A DNA stretch of 8,024 nucleotides from an uncultured Gemmatimonadota bacterium (GTDB lineage: Bacteria > Gemmatimonadota > Gemmatimonadetes > Gemmatimonadales > Gemmatimonadaceae). The position numbers and the translations under genes were made by a program. This document shows positions 6,474-8,024 of this stretch, piece after piece (the first letter of the stretch is position 1; each line of letters opens with the position of its first letter). Under the pieces are notes generated by a model that saw only the letters and a program-made list of their open reading frames with translations, made no database searches and was not told the origin of the DNA. The stretch is from assembly GCA_946479895.1 (NCBI GenBank), contig CAMLHT010000176.1, positions 1-8,024 of the forward strand, in the 5' to 3' direction.

Positions 6474-6543
6474 AGGGTAGTCTCCTGAAACCCTCGCGGT
6501 TGCCCACCCTCCCCAGGCAATCGAGGGCACACGTCGTTGTGCC
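6474..6543 (+). promoter_or_regulatory. Structured 5' leader with overlapping hairpins before the diguanylate cyclase start
   Basis: Three stems share arms. AGGGT (6474-6478) can pair with ACCCT (6490-6494). CCCTCG (6491-6496) pairs with CGAGGG (6522-6527), continued after a two-base bulge by a G-U pair and TTGCC (6500-6504) with GGCAA (6516-6520), closing an 11-nt loop. GGCACA (6526-6531) pairs with TGTGCC (6538-6543) around a 6-nt loop, ending three bases before the ATG. The only Shine-Dalgarno-like sequence, GAGGG (6523-6527), lies in the right arm of the middle stem, 19 bases from the ATG. The arrangement could be a translational switch. It does not match any riboswitch class I can recognise, including the GEMM c-di-GMP class. 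Confidence 0.45.
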
Positions 6544-6546
6544 ACG

Positions 6547-7776
6547 ATGAAATTCGACTCCACGCCGAATTCACAGAACTTCGCGAGCGTGCTTGGCTGG
6601 CAGAGCCGGGTGCGCATCGCCGTCGCGCTCATCTACGCGACGGCGACGATGGCGCTCCAGGGCATGGGCATGCTGCGGGGGAGCGTCCGGTCGATCGCCC
6701 TGACGCTGACGGCGTACGTCGGCCTGACGCTGTTCACCGCGTTCTGGGCGCGCCGCATGCGCCGCGGGGTGGAGATTCCGGCGGGCCTCGCCATAGTTGC
6801 CGACATCGCGTTCCTCTTCGCGGTCACCGGCGTGACGTCGCTGCCGGCGTATTACAGCCGCGTGCTCATCCTGTCGTTCTTCATCGTCCATACCTCGGAG
6901 ACGTACTTCGGCCGCGCGCACGCGATGCTCGCGCTGATCGTGGCCGCCCTGGGTTACGTCGCACTCGTGGCGCAGGCGATCAGCGCCGGCGCGACCATCG
7001 GCTTCGGCGAATCGCTCTGGTCCGTGCTCGCCTTCTGGGCGACGGGCTCGGCCCTCGTGCTCCACTACGGCGAATTCCAGCGACGGCTCGGCAAGATCGT
7101 CGCGCTGTTCGAGCGCGCGGAGCAGGGGGATTTCACGCAGACGTACGACGTGCACAACGACCGCTTCCCGGACGCCGTGACGCGGGTGGGCCGCGCGTAC
7201 AACCGCGCGCAGGTCCACATGTCGGAGATGGTCCTGAACGACGCGCTGACCGGGTGCCTGAACCGCCGCGGGTTCGACCAGTCGCTCGCGCGCGAGGTGG
7301 CGCGCTCGTCGCGAGCGGGCAGTGAGCTCGCGCTCATCGCCATCGACCTCGATCATTTCAAGACGATCAACGACACGCACGGCCATATGGGCGGCGACGC
7401 CGTGTTGCGCGAGTTCGGGGTGATGATGACCCAGGCGGCCCGCGCCGGGGACATGGTCGCGCGGACGGGCGGCGAGGAGTTCTCGATCCTGCTGCCCGAC
7501 ACCGGCACCGAGGGCGCGCGCCTCGTCGCGGATCGCCTGTGCGACCGCATCCGCAACCACGCCTTCGTCGTGAACGGCAAGAGTCTCGAGCTGACCGCGA
7601 GCTTCGGCGTGGTGTCCACGCGGCCGGGCCGCGACGAGAGCGATGCGAACCTGAAGCAGCGGGCCGACGAGGCGCTCTACGCGGCGAAGGACGCGGGCCG
7701 GAACTGCGTGCGGGAGTGGGGGCCGGAGATGCGCATGCGGTCCCGGGACAGCGCGGCGAAGCCCATCGTGCTGTAG
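6547..7776 (+). CDS. Membrane-bound diguanylate cyclase (GGDEF protein) with HAMP-like linker
   Basis: This 409-residue inner-membrane enzyme should make cyclic di-GMP from two GTP. The N-terminal half has about six predicted transmembrane segments (near 22-42, 48-68, 78-97, 103-118, 124-145, 155-174) with short loops and no sizeable periplasmic sensor. Residues 181-230 read like a HAMP linker (ALFERAEQGDF, then RAYNRAQVHMSEM). The GGDEF domain begins with NDALTGCLNRRGF (231-243). It carries DLDHFKTINDTHGH with metal-binding D267 and the intact active loop GGEEF (308-312). RAGD (299-302) sits exactly five residues before GGEEF, the canonical RxxD inhibitory site, so product inhibition is expected. 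No EAL or HD-GYP phosphodiesterase domain follows. The ATG is preceded by strong RNA hairpins and lacks a normally spaced ribosome-binding site. The signal sensed is unknown; a MASE-like membrane sensor is an inference. Confidence 0.92.
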   Translation: MKFDSTPNSQNFASVLGWQSRVRIAVALIYATATMALQGMGMLRGSVRSIALTLTAYVGLTLFTAFWARRMRRGVEIPAGLAIVADIAFLFAVTGVTSLPAYYSRVLILSFFIVHTSETYFGRAHAMLALIVAALGYVALVAQAISAGATIGFGESLWSVLAFWATGSALVLHYGEFQRRLGKIVALFERAEQGDFTQTYDVHNDRFPDAVTRVGRAYNRAQVHMSEMVLNDALTGCLNRRGFDQSLAREVARSSRAGSELALIAIDLDHFKTINDTHGHMGGDAVLREFGVMMTQAARAGDMVARTGGEEFSILLPDTGTEGARLVADRLCDRIRNHAFVVNGKSLELTASFGVVSTRPGRDESDANLKQRADEALYAAKDAGRNCVREWGPEMRMRSRDSAAKPIVL

Positions 7777-7779
7777 GAG

Positions 7780-7840
7780 GGCGGAGGACGGAGGACGGAG
7801 GGCGGAGGACGGAGGGCGGAGGGCGGAGGGCGGAGGACGG
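7780..7840. repeat. Heptanucleotide tandem repeat G(G/A)CGGAG, about 8.7 copies
   Basis: Eight full 7-bp units and a 5-bp partial one lie in perfect register starting four bases after the stop codon of the diguanylate cyclase; a further GGAG just before may be a decayed unit. Only the second base varies, in the order G, A, A, G, A, G, G, G, A. The strand is almost purely G/A with four GGG runs (7800-7802, 7814-7816, 7821-7823, 7828-7830), so a G-quadruplex is conceivable. Together with about 40 bases to the next ATG it fills the 106-bp intergenic gap. Confidence 0.9.
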
Positions 7841-7882
7841 TGCTGCTTGCCGAGCCATACGCTGAGCTCCAGCATTCATGCC

Positions 7883-8024
7883 ATGAAATCCCTCCTCACT
7901 CTCGCGATTTCTCTCATCGCCCTGCCGGCTGCCGCGCAGCAGCCCGCCACGCTCGTCGTCACCAACGCCCGCATCGCCACCATGGACCCCGCGCATCCGC
8001 GCGCGGAGGCGATGGCGGTGCGCG
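7883..8024 (+). CDS. Secreted amidohydrolase-family protein, N-terminal fragment (runs off the window)
   Basis: Only the first 47 codons are present. Residues 1-18 are a clear signal peptide: MKS, a hydrophobic core, then LPAAA with probable cleavage before QQ. The mature start reads ATLVVTNARIATMDPAHPRAEAMAV, which closely follows the opening beta-strand pattern of YtcJ-like metal-dependent amidohydrolases (Amidohydro_3; pattern xLVLTNARIxTMDxxxPxAEAxAV). Such enzymes hydrolyse amide or related bonds; many are annotated only generally. The metal-binding motifs lie beyond the window, so activity cannot be judged. The ATG at 7883 was chosen because the ATG at 7878 is followed at once by a stop (ATG CCA TGA). 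No ribosome-binding site is visible. It lies 106 bp past the cyclase gene, behind the tandem repeat, so it may have its own promoter. Confidence 0.75.
   Translation, partial: MKSLLTLAISLIALPAAAQQPATLVVTNARIATMDPAHPRAEAMAVR

Noticed and set aside
6249..6632. Possible small minus-strand gene (127 codons) over the structured intergenic region
   Set aside because: It overlaps both flanking genes, has no ribosome-binding site and no recognisable domain, and its composition is that of a chance frame.
7861..7873. GCTG/CAGC hairpin as a terminator after the cyclase gene
   Set aside because: Only four base pairs with a 5-nt loop and no T-run; it is too weak to call.
6571..7875. Minus-strand open frame (434 codons) across the cyclase and the tandem repeat
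   Set aside because: Its N-terminus is only the translated heptamer repeat (PPSSALRP-like units), and the rest mirrors the cyclase gene, whose GGEEF and RxxD motifs are unambiguous.
7878..7886. Two-codon upstream open frame ATG CCA TGA overlapping the amidohydrolase start
   Set aside because: It is real as sequence and could couple to the ATG at 7883, but such short overlaps are frequent by chance and no ribosome-binding site supports it.

Overview
The window is GC-rich (roughly two thirds G+C by eye) and gene-dense. It looks like a chromosomal fragment from a Gram-negative, double-membraned bacterium: one gene encodes a large outer-membrane beta-barrel protein with an Omp85-type C-terminus, and two products carry signal peptides. 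The barrel protein has a charged stretch of recurring Asp-Ser motifs of a kind I associate with Gemmatimonadota and some Acidobacteriota. That assignment is an inference from style, not a phylogenetic result.

Layout. Positions 1-200 are non-coding and hold two copies of a 28-bp imperfect direct repeat. Positions 201-3634 are a minus-strand three-gene operon, read right to left: an ABC-transporter ATPase, an ABC-2 type permease, and a PLP-dependent group II (aromatic-type) amino acid decarboxylase. Both junctions have the form TGA-N-ATG, with a single base between stop and start, so the genes are very probably co-transcribed and translationally coupled. A 101-bp divergent intergenic region (3635-3735) separates the operon from an 844-residue plus-strand gene for the outer-membrane barrel protein (3736-6270).

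Positions 6271-6546 are a structured non-coding region. It holds a GC-rich hairpin pair just after the barrel gene, a 9-bp perfect inverted repeat, a close match to a sigma-54 -24/-12 promoter, and a chain of overlapping hairpins leading up to the next start codon. It feeds a plus-strand membrane diguanylate cyclase (6547-7776) with six predicted transmembrane segments, a HAMP-like linker, an intact GGEEF active site and an RxxD inhibitory site. A G-rich 7-bp tandem repeat (7780-7840) directly follows its stop codon. The window ends inside a secreted amidohydrolase-like gene starting at 7883.

How the parts may work together. The operon could make and export an aromatic amine (decarboxylase plus DrrAB-like exporter), but neither substrate can be read from sequence. 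The cyclase would make c-di-GMP under feedback inhibition, and its unusual leader suggests an extra layer of control. No defence system, phage, insertion sequence, CRISPR array, tRNA or rRNA was recognised. The features most worth a second look are the leader of the cyclase gene, the decarboxylase/exporter operon, and the composite outer-membrane protein.
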